Assembly: GCA_963576725.1 (NCBI GenBank)
Contig: OY755239.1
Span: 60,109,453-60,173,452, forward strand
Reading direction: 5' to 3'
DNA from: Azorinus chamasolen
Taxonomy: Eukaryota > Mollusca > Bivalvia > Cardiida > Solecurtidae
Length of the DNA: 64,000 bases
In this document: piece by piece, positions 39,901 to 54,900 of the stretch
Layout: the number at the start of each line of letters is the position of its first letter
Position numbering within the stretch: the stretch's first letter is position 1
Position numbers and translations under genes: made by a program
The notes under the pieces: model-generated
Databases searched by the model: none
What the model saw: the letters and a program-made list of their open reading frames with translations, nothing else
Told to the model about the DNA's origin: nothing

Positions 39901-42900
39901 TTGGAATGGGTAGAATCTGCTGTCAGATTTATTATAATTTCATAAGTAAACAAAGCCATCTGATCTGGGTCTACTCTTGTTTGCAAAGGCATGAAAAGGT
40001 GCTAATATGAAGGAAAGGGTTAATGCTTTGAATCCTGAATTTTCAAAGTAGAATGGCCCATCAGTATGAAATGCTATAACCCTTTCCTTCATATAAACAC
40101 TTTTTTATGGATTGCAAACACAGTAGACCCAGATCAGATGGCTCCTGTTTGCAAATGCCACATCACTTGTTTCTTGCATACAAAGAGTTAATGAATAACA
40201 TTTTAACCCATTCCCTCATATTGACTACTCTGTAAAAGTCACTTTGTGAAACCATTGTGATAAATAGAGCATTTGCTCTTATAGGAGCAAATGCTCTTTT
40301 TATCACAATGGTTTCAAACTACAAAATTCTAAACTTTTCCTTTTCTCTAGTTAATGCTCCTTTTCAGTAGATTTATTCAAATAGGTTGTATCTAAAAATA
40401 GCCTATGAGGTATAAATGGGTTAATGCAGAACAAAAGTAATGAGAAAAGTTTCTAAATGAGCTTTCTGCAAACCTTTCATCCTGTATTTAGTTATCAGTG
40501 AAAAATTATGGTGAGTTGGTAACAATATTTCATACAGCGGATATGTTGCTAAATGGCACATAAAATTTGGCACAGAGAAATGCCCAAGGACAAACACTTG
40601 GGAAACTTAATGATAATCTAAATGCAAACAGTTTGGATCATGGTGAGCCATAAATTCACTCCTTAATCCTTTTAATAATTAATGAATACTCATATAGGAA
40701 ACAATAAATTTAACTCTTTCTCTGATTAATGTGTTTTCACGCATTTGCAAACAGAGTAAACCCAGATCAGACGGCTCCTACAGGAGCCGTCTGATCAGGG
40801 TCTGCTCTGTTTGCTAATGGAATTTGAAATATGTGTTTCTTTAGTTTCTAAAATGGCTATAATTTCATAATAACTATTTTGTCACTAGGTTCTGGAATTA
40901 CAAAGGTCCTATTGTACATGTATTTGCAAACATATCAGATCCTGGAATGACAGTTCTTCCATAGGTTCTTGGTCTACATTGTTTTACAAAGACACAAAAG
41001 GCAAGTTAACCCTTTACTCCATAAAATACGCCTTTCTACACCTATTCAAACAGAGTTGACCCAGATCAGATGGTTTCTGAAGTAGTCATCTCTTCAGGGT
41101 CTGCTCTGTTTACTTATGATATTATAATAGGCCTAACTCTACAGTATCTGCCTTGGTCACAAAATTTGGATTTCATATCTCATTATAGAAATTATTAAGC
41201 TAATTAATATTCATTATGTCATTATTTCTTTCACAAATACTCATGATCAGGATCTACTCTGTTTGCAAAGACACAATTATGAAGTAAAGAGTTAAAATTC
41301 TGATCTTGATTCTGAACAGGAATTAATGATATTTCCTCTATGAAAATGAAAGTGGAAACCATTTTTGCATACATGTATTCCCACAGCACGCTAAATGCTC
41401 AAGAAGAAATAAGTTATAAATCATATTGGCCTTACATTACTATTTTCCTTTATCACTTCTTTCAATTGCCATCTGCCCTTGGTCTGTTTCATCTCATACA
41501 ATCGACCAGACATGGGCTTCACTTTTCCCTTGTTTTTGATTATCTTCTCTTGTTGTCTCCTGGCCTCCACCAGAGTACAATAAAACACATCGTCCTCCTC
41601 CTGACTGTAGCTAGCCATGTCTATATCCAGATCCTCACTTAATTTACCCTCAGCTTCTATATGGTTATTCAACCCAATAACTTTCTTTAAATCCTGTTCT
41701 GAACTTCCATTAATCTTCTCCCTTATTCTATCTTCTTCAGAAATTGCACCTGAGTGCACAATTTGCTTAGTTTCTATGTTTTCGCTATGAGATTGTCTTG
41801 CAACTACACCTTCGTTATCTGTAGCATTATTACTATTCAAATCTCCTGTTATTGATCCCCTCTCCATACTTGGTTGTTGTTTCTGTTGTTGATGAACTTC
41901 TCCTTCACCTTCATGTTCACCTGTTTGTTCATGCTTCTCTTCAGTTACAGACTTAGTTCTAAATATAGGCAGTGTGACCTTGACCTCAGAGGTCGGTGGA
42001 ATAGCCTGACAGCTATGTCCTGATGTTCTGTATGGTGTATGGAAAGTAGGCTTAAGTCCTGTCACGTCCCTTGTAGATCCACATGTACTGTTTGTTCCCT
42101 GCAATCCCTCTAAGCTGTAAAATAATGTCAAGAGGTGCAGATAAGAGGAACCTTGACAGGGGTGGCAAAATCCATTGTCTGTGTTGTCCCAAAGCCATTA
42201 CGGACAAGTGAAATTTTACAGGTTTTTGTTATTAATTCATCATACGGACAAGTAGAAAATAGATTTTGACAAAAATGGACAAGTCATCCAAAATTAGATT
42301 ACGCCACCCATGCCTGATCTACCATATCATCTCTTATAAACGGTCCTAGGTAGCTTTCTGCATAGCTTTCAGTCTGCCTTAAGCTACCACCTGTATTTTG
42401 AAAACCTATATTTCTTTATTAAATGGCTTTTATATTTGATTCATCATTCAAAACTATAACAAAATGTCAGTTGTACATTACAAGGTCGCTGATGGGGATG
42501 ACACCAGTGCTATAGCAATACCTCAATTTTTCCTTCTTTGACAAGCTAAAAATGATGTACAGTAAAATCTCTCTAAACCGGACGCCCAATTTAGTATAAA
42601 TATAGGTCTTGCAGACAGGTGGCGGCTTAATGCAGGGTGAAAGTCATGCAGAAAGCTCCTCTAGGAGCTTTCTGCATAACATTCAACCTGCATTAAGCAG
42701 CCACCTGTCTAAAATTATCTAAATTCTTCTCTGCTAGAATTCCAGTTGAAAGGGGTTTTACTGCTCCTAGATTTACTTAAGTGTGCCTCTACGCTACAAC
42801 TGTTTAACTTCAGATCATGACCATTAAAGATAATTGAAAATATGATGGTACACACGTTGGAGCGGACTTCTGTAGGACTTTGCATCTGACTGGAATAAAC

Positions 42901-45900
42901 GGGCGGAACCCTGGATGACGTCTGTCTGTGGTTGTACCTGATCAATAGACAAGGAAAAGTAGACATGTGTCCATAGGACACTGATACCACCACATCAGAT
43001 TTTTTTGTCACAGAAAGTAAGGGCCATAATCATGTATTCAATGACTGAAGCGATTTACATGGCTATCAAACTTGACCAAGATATAATGGCCACAAACGTG
43101 TGTGTAAAGTTTGGTGTGGATTGGACAAATACTTTCCAAGAAATATTTGTAAGACCTGCTGCAAAATGAAGCAGAGTACTGAAATAACCATGGCAATTCA
43201 CCCATTACTGAGAGAAAATCGTCAAGTTATTACAAATTTACCTTCTGGCCTGGTTTTTAAAGGCTTCCTTTTCAGAGTTCCTCTATCCAGTAATGCTGAA
43301 ATAGAAATTCCAGTAGGGCTAGAAGAACACTGTCTGCTCCACACTGTTTCAATACAAACGTTTCGTGCATATCTTTAACAATTTGGTACTGGTCACAAGG
43401 TCAAACATAAAATAATGTTCATGATTCTAAATGCATACTTTCAGTTTATAAACTTACTACATACATCAGAGCTCTAGATAAGATACATAAATTAAAACAT
43501 TGTCAACAATAACTGTCTTTTTTTCTCCACCAAACCAAAGAGGTTGGATCTAAAAATAGCTTATGAGGGAATTGGTTAACAAATGTTAATGTACAGTACA
43601 ATACAAACAACTAAACCAGCACAAATAACTATTAAAAACAATATACTTTAATCATTAGGCTTTCTGTTATTAACCCTTCGCTTGCTGAATTTTAAAATAC
43701 ATTTCTCCTTCTTTACCCATGCCCTGTTGTATAATTACATATTTCTTCACTGTGTACAAGTATTTCGCTGTGCAATCACTGCTGTGGAGTGCACTAGTTG
43801 CACAATCAACTTGTAAATAGTGCAGACCCTGATGAGACAGCTCCTGCAGGAGCTGTCTCATCTGGGTCTTCACTATTTACAGGTAGCTATATTGACGCGA
43901 ATAGCAAGCGAAGGGTTAACTGCCTTTCATAACCCTTTACATGATAGAAACACCTTTTATCGCCTTTGCTAACAGAGCAGAACCAGATTAGATGGCTCCT
44001 GTAGGAGCTGTTTGATCAGGTTCTGTTCTGTTTGCTTCTAAATGGTATTATAAGTCTGATTCTAATCATACATGTAGTTTCCACCATGGTACACATTTCC
44101 TATGTTCATATGCTGTAAACAAACACCTATATTATATTTAGTTCTTATATGAATACTTTCCAGGTAAAGATTTAGCCCTTTCTCTGTTTAATGTTTATTC
44201 CAAATTTCAATACCTACTGAATGTTCATGGCCAAAATAGTTATAATGAAATATGGAAGGTGGAACATTGTAGCCATTTTAGAAATTAAAGGAACAGCTCT
44301 TTCAAATTCCACTAGCAAACATAGCAGACCCTGATCAGATGGCTCCTATAGGAGCCGTCTGATCTGGGTCTACTCTGTTTGCAAGGAAAGCCAAAGGGTT
44401 AACATAACTGCCATGTACACTATTATTAAAATGGCTAGATGTACATAATAATTCTCACTTACTACCAAAAGCCTTCTCCATGCCATTCTCCAGCTTCTGT
44501 CTTTTCACAGGCAGACCACTGCTGTCCTGTTCAGTTGATTGAATAGTTTCTCTCTCAGGCATTGGCCTGTCTGACAAATCAGACACTTTGTTCATTCTAT
44601 CCTTCAGCTGGCGGTCCCTTTCCATTCTCAAGTTGAGGATTTCTTCTTCAAAGTTATCTGCGATTGTGTCACTAGTAGCCTTTTCTTGTTCAAGGTCTCC
44701 ATGCATATCACCTAGCACTCTATTACAACCACTCTTTTCCAATCTTCCAGATTCCTCTACAGAAACTTTAACATCCTCATACCCATTATCAATTAATCTC
44801 TTCCTTACTAATGCCAATGACTTCCGCGATGCAGTAACATTTGATCCTGTGGATGTCCTGAATGGGTTGAAGCCAATCTCTTGTATCTCGGTATCATCAA
44901 GAGTTTTTCTAGCCAGAGCAACCGCTTTATCTGAAACTTTAACTGTGCTACCCGATGCTGTTTGAAAAGCATTTGAACAGCCAAAATTTTTAATGGAAGT
45001 GCCTGGAATTTCTATGGCCATTCCAGGAAGAGACAAGGCATCATCTGATTCTCTTAAGTATGAATTTGCAGTAGACTGAATTTGTTTTTCCTCACTTTTT
45101 ACCCTATCTTTTGCATCTTTGTCTTCCAATGCTTTCTTTGCGAATGTGAGTGCCTTATCAGATATCTTCACAACATTACCTGAGGCTGTTTTAAATGGAT
45201 TTGCAGCACTGAAAGATTCCATGTTTTCAGTGTGATCATCTAATGTTTTTCTTGCAAATGTCAACGCTTTATCAGAAACTTTAACAACATTTCCTGATGC
45301 TGTTTGAAACGGATTTGAAGCATTTATTGGCTTAAGCTTATCCTCAGTGTCTTCTAATGCTTTTCTGGCAAACACTAGGGCGCTATCAGAAACTTTAACA
45401 ATGTTTCCCGAAGCTGTTTGAAATGTATTTGCAATACTGACTGATTTCTCTTTGTTGTTAGTGCCTTCTAGTGTGTTTCTTGCATTTGCTAGGGCCATAT
45501 CAGAAACTTTAACAGCATTTCCTGAAGCTGTTTGAAATGTATTTGCAGCACTGACTTTTATCACGTCTGTTTTTCTTGTGAATGCTAAGGCTTTATCAGA
45601 ATACTTAACAGCATTTTCTGATTCTGTTTTAAATAAATTGTCCACACTGTCTGATTTCACCTCATCATCAGTGTCTTCTAATGTTCTTCTTGCAAGTGCT
45701 AAGGACTTATCAGAAACTTTAACAATATTTCCTGATGCTGTTTGAGAGAGATTTGCAGCACTGACTGATTTCACCTTATCCTCAGTATCTTCGAAGCTTT
45801 TTCCAGCAAGTGCTAGGGCTTTAGAAGAAATTTTAACAGCATTTCCAGAAGCTGTTTGAAATGGATTTTCAGGATCAAAAGATTTTTCATTAGGGCAAAA

Positions 45901-48900
45901 GTCTTCAAGGGTTGTCTTTGAAAATGATGCAGTCTTCTCAGAATTCTCCACAGACACACCTGAAGTAATCTTAAATGGATCAACGGGACTTAACGTATTC
46001 ACTTTTTCATCATTATCATTCATAGTCTTTTTGGCTTCTTTCAAAGCCTGCTTTGAAATGTCAACTTTCTTCCCACTTGCTGTCTGAAAGGAACAAGCTG
46101 CGGTACTTTGATAACAGACAGGATCCTGACAATTCATGTCATCAGATTCGTCGCTATTTTTCATGTAAAAATCCCTTGTAACCTCCTCGCAAGTCATCAA
46201 CTCATTAACTTCACCTGATTTGTCCTTGTGAGTATTTTGATGAACAAATTCACGAAAACATTCACTGTTTCTCTGATCGTCTGGTACACATGCAGTAATG
46301 GAAATTTCCTTTTCATCTGTCTTTTGCTCAGGTACTTGAAAATGATGTTGTAAAATTTTAATCCTTTTTCCAGCAGCTGAAGGAGACTGTAAAAAATATT
46401 GATCACATGATTCCTCCAAATTTGAATTGACATCATCAGTTGTTTTCCATTTTCTTTTAGCAACAGTCAAAGCTTGGTCTGATATCTTAACAGCTTTGCC
46501 ACTTGCTGTCTGGAACATATTTCCCAGCCTGGCATGTGATGCATCAACTGAAAACACTTCTACATCATTCTGTTTTGCTGCAATGTCCTTGTCATTCTCA
46601 TGTGTATCACTTATACTTGTATGATTAGCTTGCAAATTTAGACCACCTTCATTAAATTCACCATTGATGCTCTTTTTTGCTTTTTCTATAGATTCATGTG
46701 ATACACTGGAAAGTTTTCCACTAGCTGTTTGAAAACCACAAAATACATTTCTTGTCTGATGAGGATCAGATATGCTATGTGCAATATTCCCTGCCTCAAT
46801 GTTCTTTTCAGCATAGTTAACATCAAGCAGGGGCTCTTGTCCACCTATATCCTTATTTAAACGTTGCATGGCAGCCTCCAGTGCACTATGTGACATACTG
46901 ACTGCCATCCCTTTTGCTGTTTTAAATCCAAAACTTATTTCTTTCTTTTCAGAAAATTCAACATGTTGGTAATGTTCACCAATACTGGATTCTAACTGAT
47001 TTCTATTTGAGACTTCACCAGTGTCAGCTGTCAATAAATCAGTGGGATTAATCTCTGTGGTGTTTTCTTCTTCATGCATTGCTATCAGTCCTTGTTCCTT
47101 TTCTTCCTTTAGCACTCTTTTAGACTCTTCAAATGCTTTTTCTGAGATTTCAATATGTTTACCACTAGCAGTTTGAAAACCAGCTGGGTAAATGCCATTG
47201 TCATCTTTACTATGTAAAAACCTACTCATATTGTTCATTCCTTCACTATCCTTCTTGACAGATGGAGTTTGATTATGTATCTGGGGCTTCCATTCCACAT
47301 CTTTATCTTGGCTAATATCTGACACGCCAGGAATTTCTCTCCCTTGTCCTTGTACTAATTCAAATGATGTTCTCACTGGGTTTTTAAGCTCTATAGATGA
47401 AAGAAGTTCATTATCATCCTTGTCGTCCATATGTTCCTGCCTACCAACACTGTCATTTTCCAGAGAAGCTATGGATGTATTCAGAGTCATCTTGCAAAAT
47501 GATGTTGAAGCGATTTGATCTTGCAATCCTTTACTATTTGTAAAAACCTTTGTGTTTGAATTTATTATTTTACATGCTTCAATATCTCTCGAGTGCAACT
47601 CTAATGTATCACCATCTCGTTCATTTGAACTGCACAGAACATTTCCATCACAATGTGAAGTTCCACTAACTACTGGCTGATCTTCCTTTGAATTCTGTTC
47701 CACCAATGCTACAAAATCTTGATCTTTCTCCCTATCACTATCAGGATGAGTTTCTGAGACAGATGTCTGTGGTATACTGTTAACATTGTCCTCCATACCA
47801 TCAAACAGCTTTTTCGCTGACAGTAGTGAAGTGGTACTTAGTGTCAATGATTTTCCTGAAGCAGTTGCAAATCCACCTGTATTGTTTCCAAAACTCATTT
47901 TATGCAATATTTGTGCTGATGCATTCCCAGTAGGATTAACCTCCTTTAAACTAGCTTCTTCCTTTTCTGTATTTAAACTGTTGCTATTGATTCTTTCAAA
48001 AGACGAGTCTAATTCTTCTGCAAAAATCTGACTCAGGCCTTGGTACAAATCGGAACAGTTTTCACTAACCATACTTGTTTCTTCTACTAATTCACCACTT
48101 TTCTTACTATAAACTGTGTTTGCTTTTTCCTTGCCCAGCATTTTGTCTCCAGTCTCTACTGGTTCGCTTTTCGGTACATTCTTGGTTTTATCACAATTTG
48201 CTTTATTCTGTTTTTCTCCATTATCAAGTACACTACTGTCTGTACCACCCCAGTCTGCTGACTTTGAATCTGGATACTTATTACTACTACTCAACATATT
48301 TTTGTTACCACTTGGCCTTGGAGGTTTAAATGGACGAAACCCTTTTGGAACATTTTGAGCTACTGAAACTGTAGACGTTTTAAATGAAACTTTATCATTT
48401 ACCTGCACAGTTTTCCTGGAACTCTCAATTGCTTTATTGGTCTTCACATTTCGTAATTCTTCCATCATGGAATTCATATCAGATGGCCCAGAGAAGAGCT
48501 CCTTCTCAAACTCCATCTTTAATCTCTCTGCTTTATCTAACTTCTGATTGTTCTCTCCAGATTCCATAACTACAGCTTCATTATTATTAAGGGATTTATT
48601 TTCCTCAAGAATCTCACCTAAAACTGACCTTGCTTTTCTGATATGAACATCTGACATTGCCAGTGTCTTACCACTGGCTGTTGAAAACCCAGTCAGTGAA
48701 GTAACTACATCAGGTTTATCTTGCCTGTCTGGACCATCATTACTTATGTTGTTAATCTTTTCATCCTCCTTCAATGTTTTATGTTTTTCTTGGTTAACAT
48801 TGATTTTGAGTGATTTGGTCTCTTTGACAAATGGTTTTTGTTGAGCAGAATTAGACTTCATCGTAATGCTTTCTTCGCTAGCATCATTCATAAATGACTG

Positions 48901-51900
48901 AGCTTTTCTAATAGCTTCTATAGAACATTCAAACTTCTTTCCAGATGCAGATTTGAATCCGGAAAACTCACTGACATTTAATGCATTTATCAAAGTTTTT
49001 TCACTTTCAGGTCTGATTGGAGTACTTGCCTTTATGTTACCATCACTGAATGGTATTGCTGATATTTCGGACCTAGTGTAAGTGCTATTTTTACTAAGCG
49101 GGATCTCTAAGTTTTCCACCAAGTCTTCTTTACAGCCTTCTTGAGTACTTCTGCTTACAGGCTTTTTATATTCAACATTCTTTCCACCCTGCATGGATAT
49201 GATGGATGTATCAAGAACAGCATTGTTAGAGCCTTCTTTAGCACCATTTGCAAGTTTTGTAGGTTTGGCCTTTTCAGTATTCTCTTTGTCATTCTGAATG
49301 TCTCCAATCTGCTCTGGGTTGGAATCTGGCTCTAGTGGGTCATAATCAAAGTCTTCCATCCACTCATCTGAAAAGTCAATCACATCCTGGGGTTCTTTTC
49401 CATCAGTTTCTTCCTTTCTACACTTGCTCTTAACTACACCTGAAGGTTCATCTAAGGTACCCAATGTTACCACAGATTTTCCTGTTTTAGGGACAGAACT
49501 TGACCTATTTTCGTCGCTGTTGCTCTCCTCACTCAAGAGTCGGGAAGCTTTGTCAAGTGATTCTGCTGTAGGTAAGATGGCCTTTCCTGAGGCTGAATGA
49601 AAGCCCTGTGTTGCCCCATATAAATGGTGCATCACTGTAGAAGCCTGAAAGAAATGAATAATAGCCAATTGATGTGAGAAATTATACAACAGTATTTACT
49701 GAATGTAAAGTTGGAAAATATACACTGTAGATAATGATGACTCTCAATCCTTTAGACCCTGATCTCATATCTCTGAAATTGTGATTGGACTGTTTACAAA
49801 ATCCTCAGGATTTTATCTCATACAGCAGCACATAGTCAATTTTTCCAACTGAAGTATTGAAAGATTCTTCAAAAGGGCCAGAGAACCCCCCCCCCCACAC
49901 ACACACACAAATTTTTAATCTAAATAAAAGAGAATGATGTACTGACATTAACTGTTTACAATTGTCATCTCTTATACTGCAACAGCTTTCTGGACATTAA
50001 TGCAAACATATTGCAAATTTTGTAAACATATAAAGTTCTTGAATGCTTGGATTTAAAATACTTTACCTGATAGAAACACATTTTCATGTCTTTGCAAACA
50101 GAGCAGACACTGACAAGATGGCTTCTACAGGCATTATTTCTTACATGGATAGGTCAAAAAGTTAAAGAATGGTACTCTGCTTCTCCTTTATGCAAATACA
50201 GCAATTATCTGTTAGTTCTAATTGTGACATGTCAATGAGCTTACATACCTCTGCATCATTTGAAGAACATGTGCTGTCACCTTCATCCAAAAGTGCCTTG
50301 TTTTTAGCATCATTTTCTATATGGCCTGTATCCATAATGCTCACTCTTCTGTCATCTGGCCTGTCGTGTGAATCAGTTTTCCCCTTAGATCTAGAGAATT
50401 GAATCTTTTCATAGCTTGCGATATGTTTTGAAACTTGTTCCTTCTGGAGTTTCGAATCTTTATGCTTTATGTCCTTGTTTCTGTTTCCTACACTGTCTGT
50501 CTGGGGTGACACAATGTGCGAAGCCAATACCGGCCTCACAAGCCCCTCTGCTTGCAAAGTCTGACTGTTTTCTTCATAATGAAAAATCTTTTTAGCAGAT
50601 GATGTATGATTTTTAGATGGATACATAAATCTTAATGAGATGTGTTTTCTATTCTTTGGGTTTGTAGTTTGTTTGACATTGGGATTTACATCAGTATCAC
50701 TAGCACCTTGTACTGCTTCTGATTTTGAAATATTTACTCCCACAGTTGGTTTACCAATATCATTGTCACAAGATATAAAACTCCCTGACTGGTCAGCTAC
50801 TGAACACATTTCATTCAAAGAACTTGGTGAGATTTGAGAGAACTCATCAGCATATGTATCAGATCCCCTGAATCCATCACCAGCACTGTGCAAGTTAACA
50901 ATTTCCATTTCATTACCTGATGAATCAGCCGTCTGGTAACTACATTTCTCTAACTGAGACCCTGCAGCAGACATATTTTTGCCAAAAGTGTCTTTGTTTT
51001 CAACAGCTTTACATTTAAATGCTTTCAAACAATCACCAGTTTCATCAATTTCATTTACAACCGTTTTCTGTTGATTACCACTCCTATCAATATCACAGTT
51101 GGGTTCTGTTTTGCTCTCCTTGTACGACAAAATGACCTCTTCAAATTTCACTTTTTTCGTCTCGGCTTTAATTTCGTCTTTGTCAATTCCTTTCTTAAGA
51201 ATGGATGGATACTCTGAGCTAATGGAATACTTCTTTACACTTTCTGAAAACGTTACTTTCTTGCTTGACAAACTTTTCCTTTTCTTTGACGATGAGAGTA
51301 TAGACTGTAAGGAAGAAGTTCTTTCCTTTGGTGTGGAACATTTTATTTCAGATGAATCAACATTAAACTTTGGAGCTGCTGGACTATCAGACAAACTATT
51401 CAAATGAATTCCATCGGACTTGCTCCTGCGTCCTCTTCTACGTACAGCAGTGGCAGGAGAATCAAAGAAATCCGACAGGGCTTCATCAACTGAGATTTCT
51501 GTCCGCCTGTCTCTCTTCTTCTGCCTTTCTTTGGTCTTTGCTCTAAAACATTTTCTTGAGCACTTCTGCGTAAATGTAGGTGACAATGTTTCTACTTCAG
51601 TATTTTGCGGACCAGACCTACAACTTGTGAATTCTAAGTCTATACTGTCTGCATTTCCTGCTAACTTTTTATCATCTCCATGAACAGAAATATTGTGAGC
51701 AGAGGAATTACTTTCTACAAGCCTCTGTTGATCCTGATGGCTACTGTCAGACTGCTCCTTTGCCAATGTATCACACTTGGTGTTTTTACTTAAACTTTTT
51801 TCTAAAGTGAACGCTCCCATTTCCTCATTTTCAGACTCACAACTTATCTCCGCAAATCCAGATATGTTCTCACTAAGAGAGTCAGGTTTTGAGAGAGAAT

Positions 51901-54900
51901 TGAGATCAGATGATTTCTGGTCTATGTGTTTTATTTTTGATAACCCTATCTTATCCTTATATATATGTAAACAGCTTGGTAGAGTATTTAGCATTTTGTC
52001 TGTTTGGTGTTTCTCTGAATGGTCAGTTTGGTCTTTTGTCTTATGATGAATTTCTGTAGGCTGATCTTCCTCATACGTGCTGTCAAGTGGCTGAACAGAG
52101 TCATCAGTTGTGTCAAGATTGTTTCCTGGTGAAAATAACACCCTTGCCAGCTCCTAAAACATATGAAATACACAATTTGTAAGCTTTTTCCTTTCCTTGG
52201 TTTGCTTGTTGTCTTGAGCCAGTTCTACCGTATGTGGGTTTTCAGCTGAATTGATCTTTATTTTGTTTTTGACTACAGTAAACCCCCTCAAAACTGGAAT
52301 TCTAATAAAGAATATTTTAGATACTTTAAGACAAGTGGCTGCTTTATGAAGGGTGAAAGTCATGTAGAAAGCTGCTAGAGGAGCTTTCTACATGACTTTC
52401 ACCCTGCATTAAGTGGCACACGACTGTTCAAAACTTTATTAAATCGTAATTCAGGCAAGCAAACGAATATGCGTAACGATCAAACTCCCAAAATGTACAT
52501 CGTTCAGCTTACTCATTTGTGGAAGAAATCATTCATTTGCTTTTGAACATACGTTGATGCTTGACACTTGCCAAAAAATTGTTTCATAGATGTCAACGTT
52601 TGCTCCAATGCCCGGTAAAAATTGTCTATATAGCGGACAAAGACTCCGCATATGTGGGCACGGGCAAATATTCCTTATCTGTGTCGTCATTAGAGTTAGC
52701 GGTATTTTTAGTGGAAAATGCTGAAATAATATGTGAACAGGGAGGGAATAACAAAACCAAAAGACTTCAAGTATTTATTTTGAAAATAAAAAAAAACCGA
52801 GCATCGTATCTTAACGTTGTTTGGCTATAACATGTACTTTTAAGTGCATATATGCCCCACCGCGAGTGGTGTTTAATTATACCTTACCGGTACACAATGT
52901 TAATTATACCATACCACCGTGAAGAATACATGTTTACGGATGGCTTCACAGTTTGCCCTAACACTAGTGTGTGTGTTTTCACACCTATGCGACATGGTGT
53001 TAATCGTGCGAAATACACAGGTGATGGAAGATAGTAGCAAGGTGAAACTTCACTTTCACGAAGGAATTTTAAAGTATTTTGTGAATAATGTTACTGGAAA
53101 ATCAGTTTGCCATAAGCAAAAATTCGCTCTAACCAACTTCGTACTAAACATTATCGTCTGTATAGAATTAAAGAAGATATTGGCCTGAGAACGAAATTTA
53201 GTTCACTATAAGTGGAAATTCGCTTCATCAGAGTTCGTTATAAATAAGTTTTACTGTATTTATACTAAATATCACATCCAGTTTAGAGGGGTTTTACTGT
53301 ATTTGAAGAATTTGTCATTGTAACATACACTAAATAGAAGTAAAGGCTCAGGAAGAAATTTGATGTAAACAAAACCCTTTACTCCATGAATATTCATGTC
53401 AGAAATAATGGCATCATGAATATGAATTAGATTAATTTTTTAAAATGGCTCAAAAACACATGAAATTTTGTCCGTCACAGAAATTGTAGAATCAAATCTA
53501 CATTATTTCATAAGCAAACAGAGCAGATCCTGATTAAACAACTCCTACAGGAGCCATCTCATCTGGGTCTACTTTGTTTACAAAGGCATAGAAAGGCATA
53601 TTTATGAAGTTAACTCATTCCTCCATAAATACGCCTTTCTACGTCTCTATAAAATCATTTTTTGAAACCATTGTGATAAATAGAGCATTTGCTCCTATGG
53701 AGCAAACGCTCTATTTATCACAGTGGTGTCAAAACTACACAAATCTAAAAAATAAAATAATTTTCTCTAGTTAAAGAGAAAGTCCCTACAATGATCGTAC
53801 AATTTCAATAATATTATAACACTTGGTATTTGTTATGCTCTATCATTATTATGAAGGTTCCCAATTTGAACTTGTATCGAAAAATGCTCCTGTAATACAA
53901 ATAAACCGATTTCATCAATACTGATAATTTTTGTTCTACAACACAATATTATCGGCCTTTTCCGTTAAGTTCTTCCGCGTTTTGCCAATGATCACCCGAT
54001 CCCTCCATTGTTTACGTAATAGCTTTCTCGGAAGTGGTCGGAGAATCGCGAAAAGGGCAAACATTACGAAACTAAAACCCAACCCAAATAAAACTGTAAC
54101 ATCGGGGAGTAAAACCGGGATCGGCGATATCAAACAGATGGATGTTTTGTCATTATAAATGGTAATTGGACGGGGCTTTTTGCGATATACTACTTTTCAG
54201 CATATAAACAAATGAGTTTTGTATATTTTAAGTGTTTATGAAATGCGTCAAATGTAGGGACATCCCCTTTAATGGTCCTTTTCGAGAGATTTATTCAAAG
54301 AGGTTGGATCTAAAAACAGCCTATGGGGGAATGGGTTAAACAAAATGCCCGCCAGTTCAAACAATGAGGTAAAAGCAAGACTACAATGCATCTGTAGTGG
54401 TTGGTGAAGTTTCATATTATTAAATCCCAAATGTGGTCAATGAAATAAGCATTACAGAAGCTTGCATGTACAAGCTTGTACCAAGAAGAGCTATAATCTC
54501 ATGTGAATACGACAGCAGCTGTCAGTGAGCAAAACTTTCACCATGTCAGATTTTTTGCTATCAAAGTCCAACATGGGCCATATTTTGCACAAATTGCAAC
54601 TCTCACTTTCTTTTTACTGTAGTAGGTTAGAAATCTGGGGAGCATTGTGTGAAGTTTCAATCCTATACAGTAAGACCCTCAAAACCAGATGTTAAATTTA
54701 GTATGAATATTGATCATGGATACAGAAGGCACTTAATGTACCTGGTGAAAGTCATGCAGAAAGCTCCTCTAGGAGTTTTCTGCATGACTTTCACCCTGGA
54801 AACACTCATACAAATTTACACATGAGTTCAGTATATCAGAGTTCTAAGCAAAGTTGAATACAGTAAAGATTGTTTATAACGTTTCGCACGGGACTGTGTT

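Noticed and set aside
41340..41642. 100-codon plus-strand frame
   Set aside because: Antisense of the BRCA2 exon at 41436-42114.
44588..49335. Several plus-strand open frames across the BRC exon
   Set aside because: Antisense shadows of a long repetitive exon; no splice or domain support.
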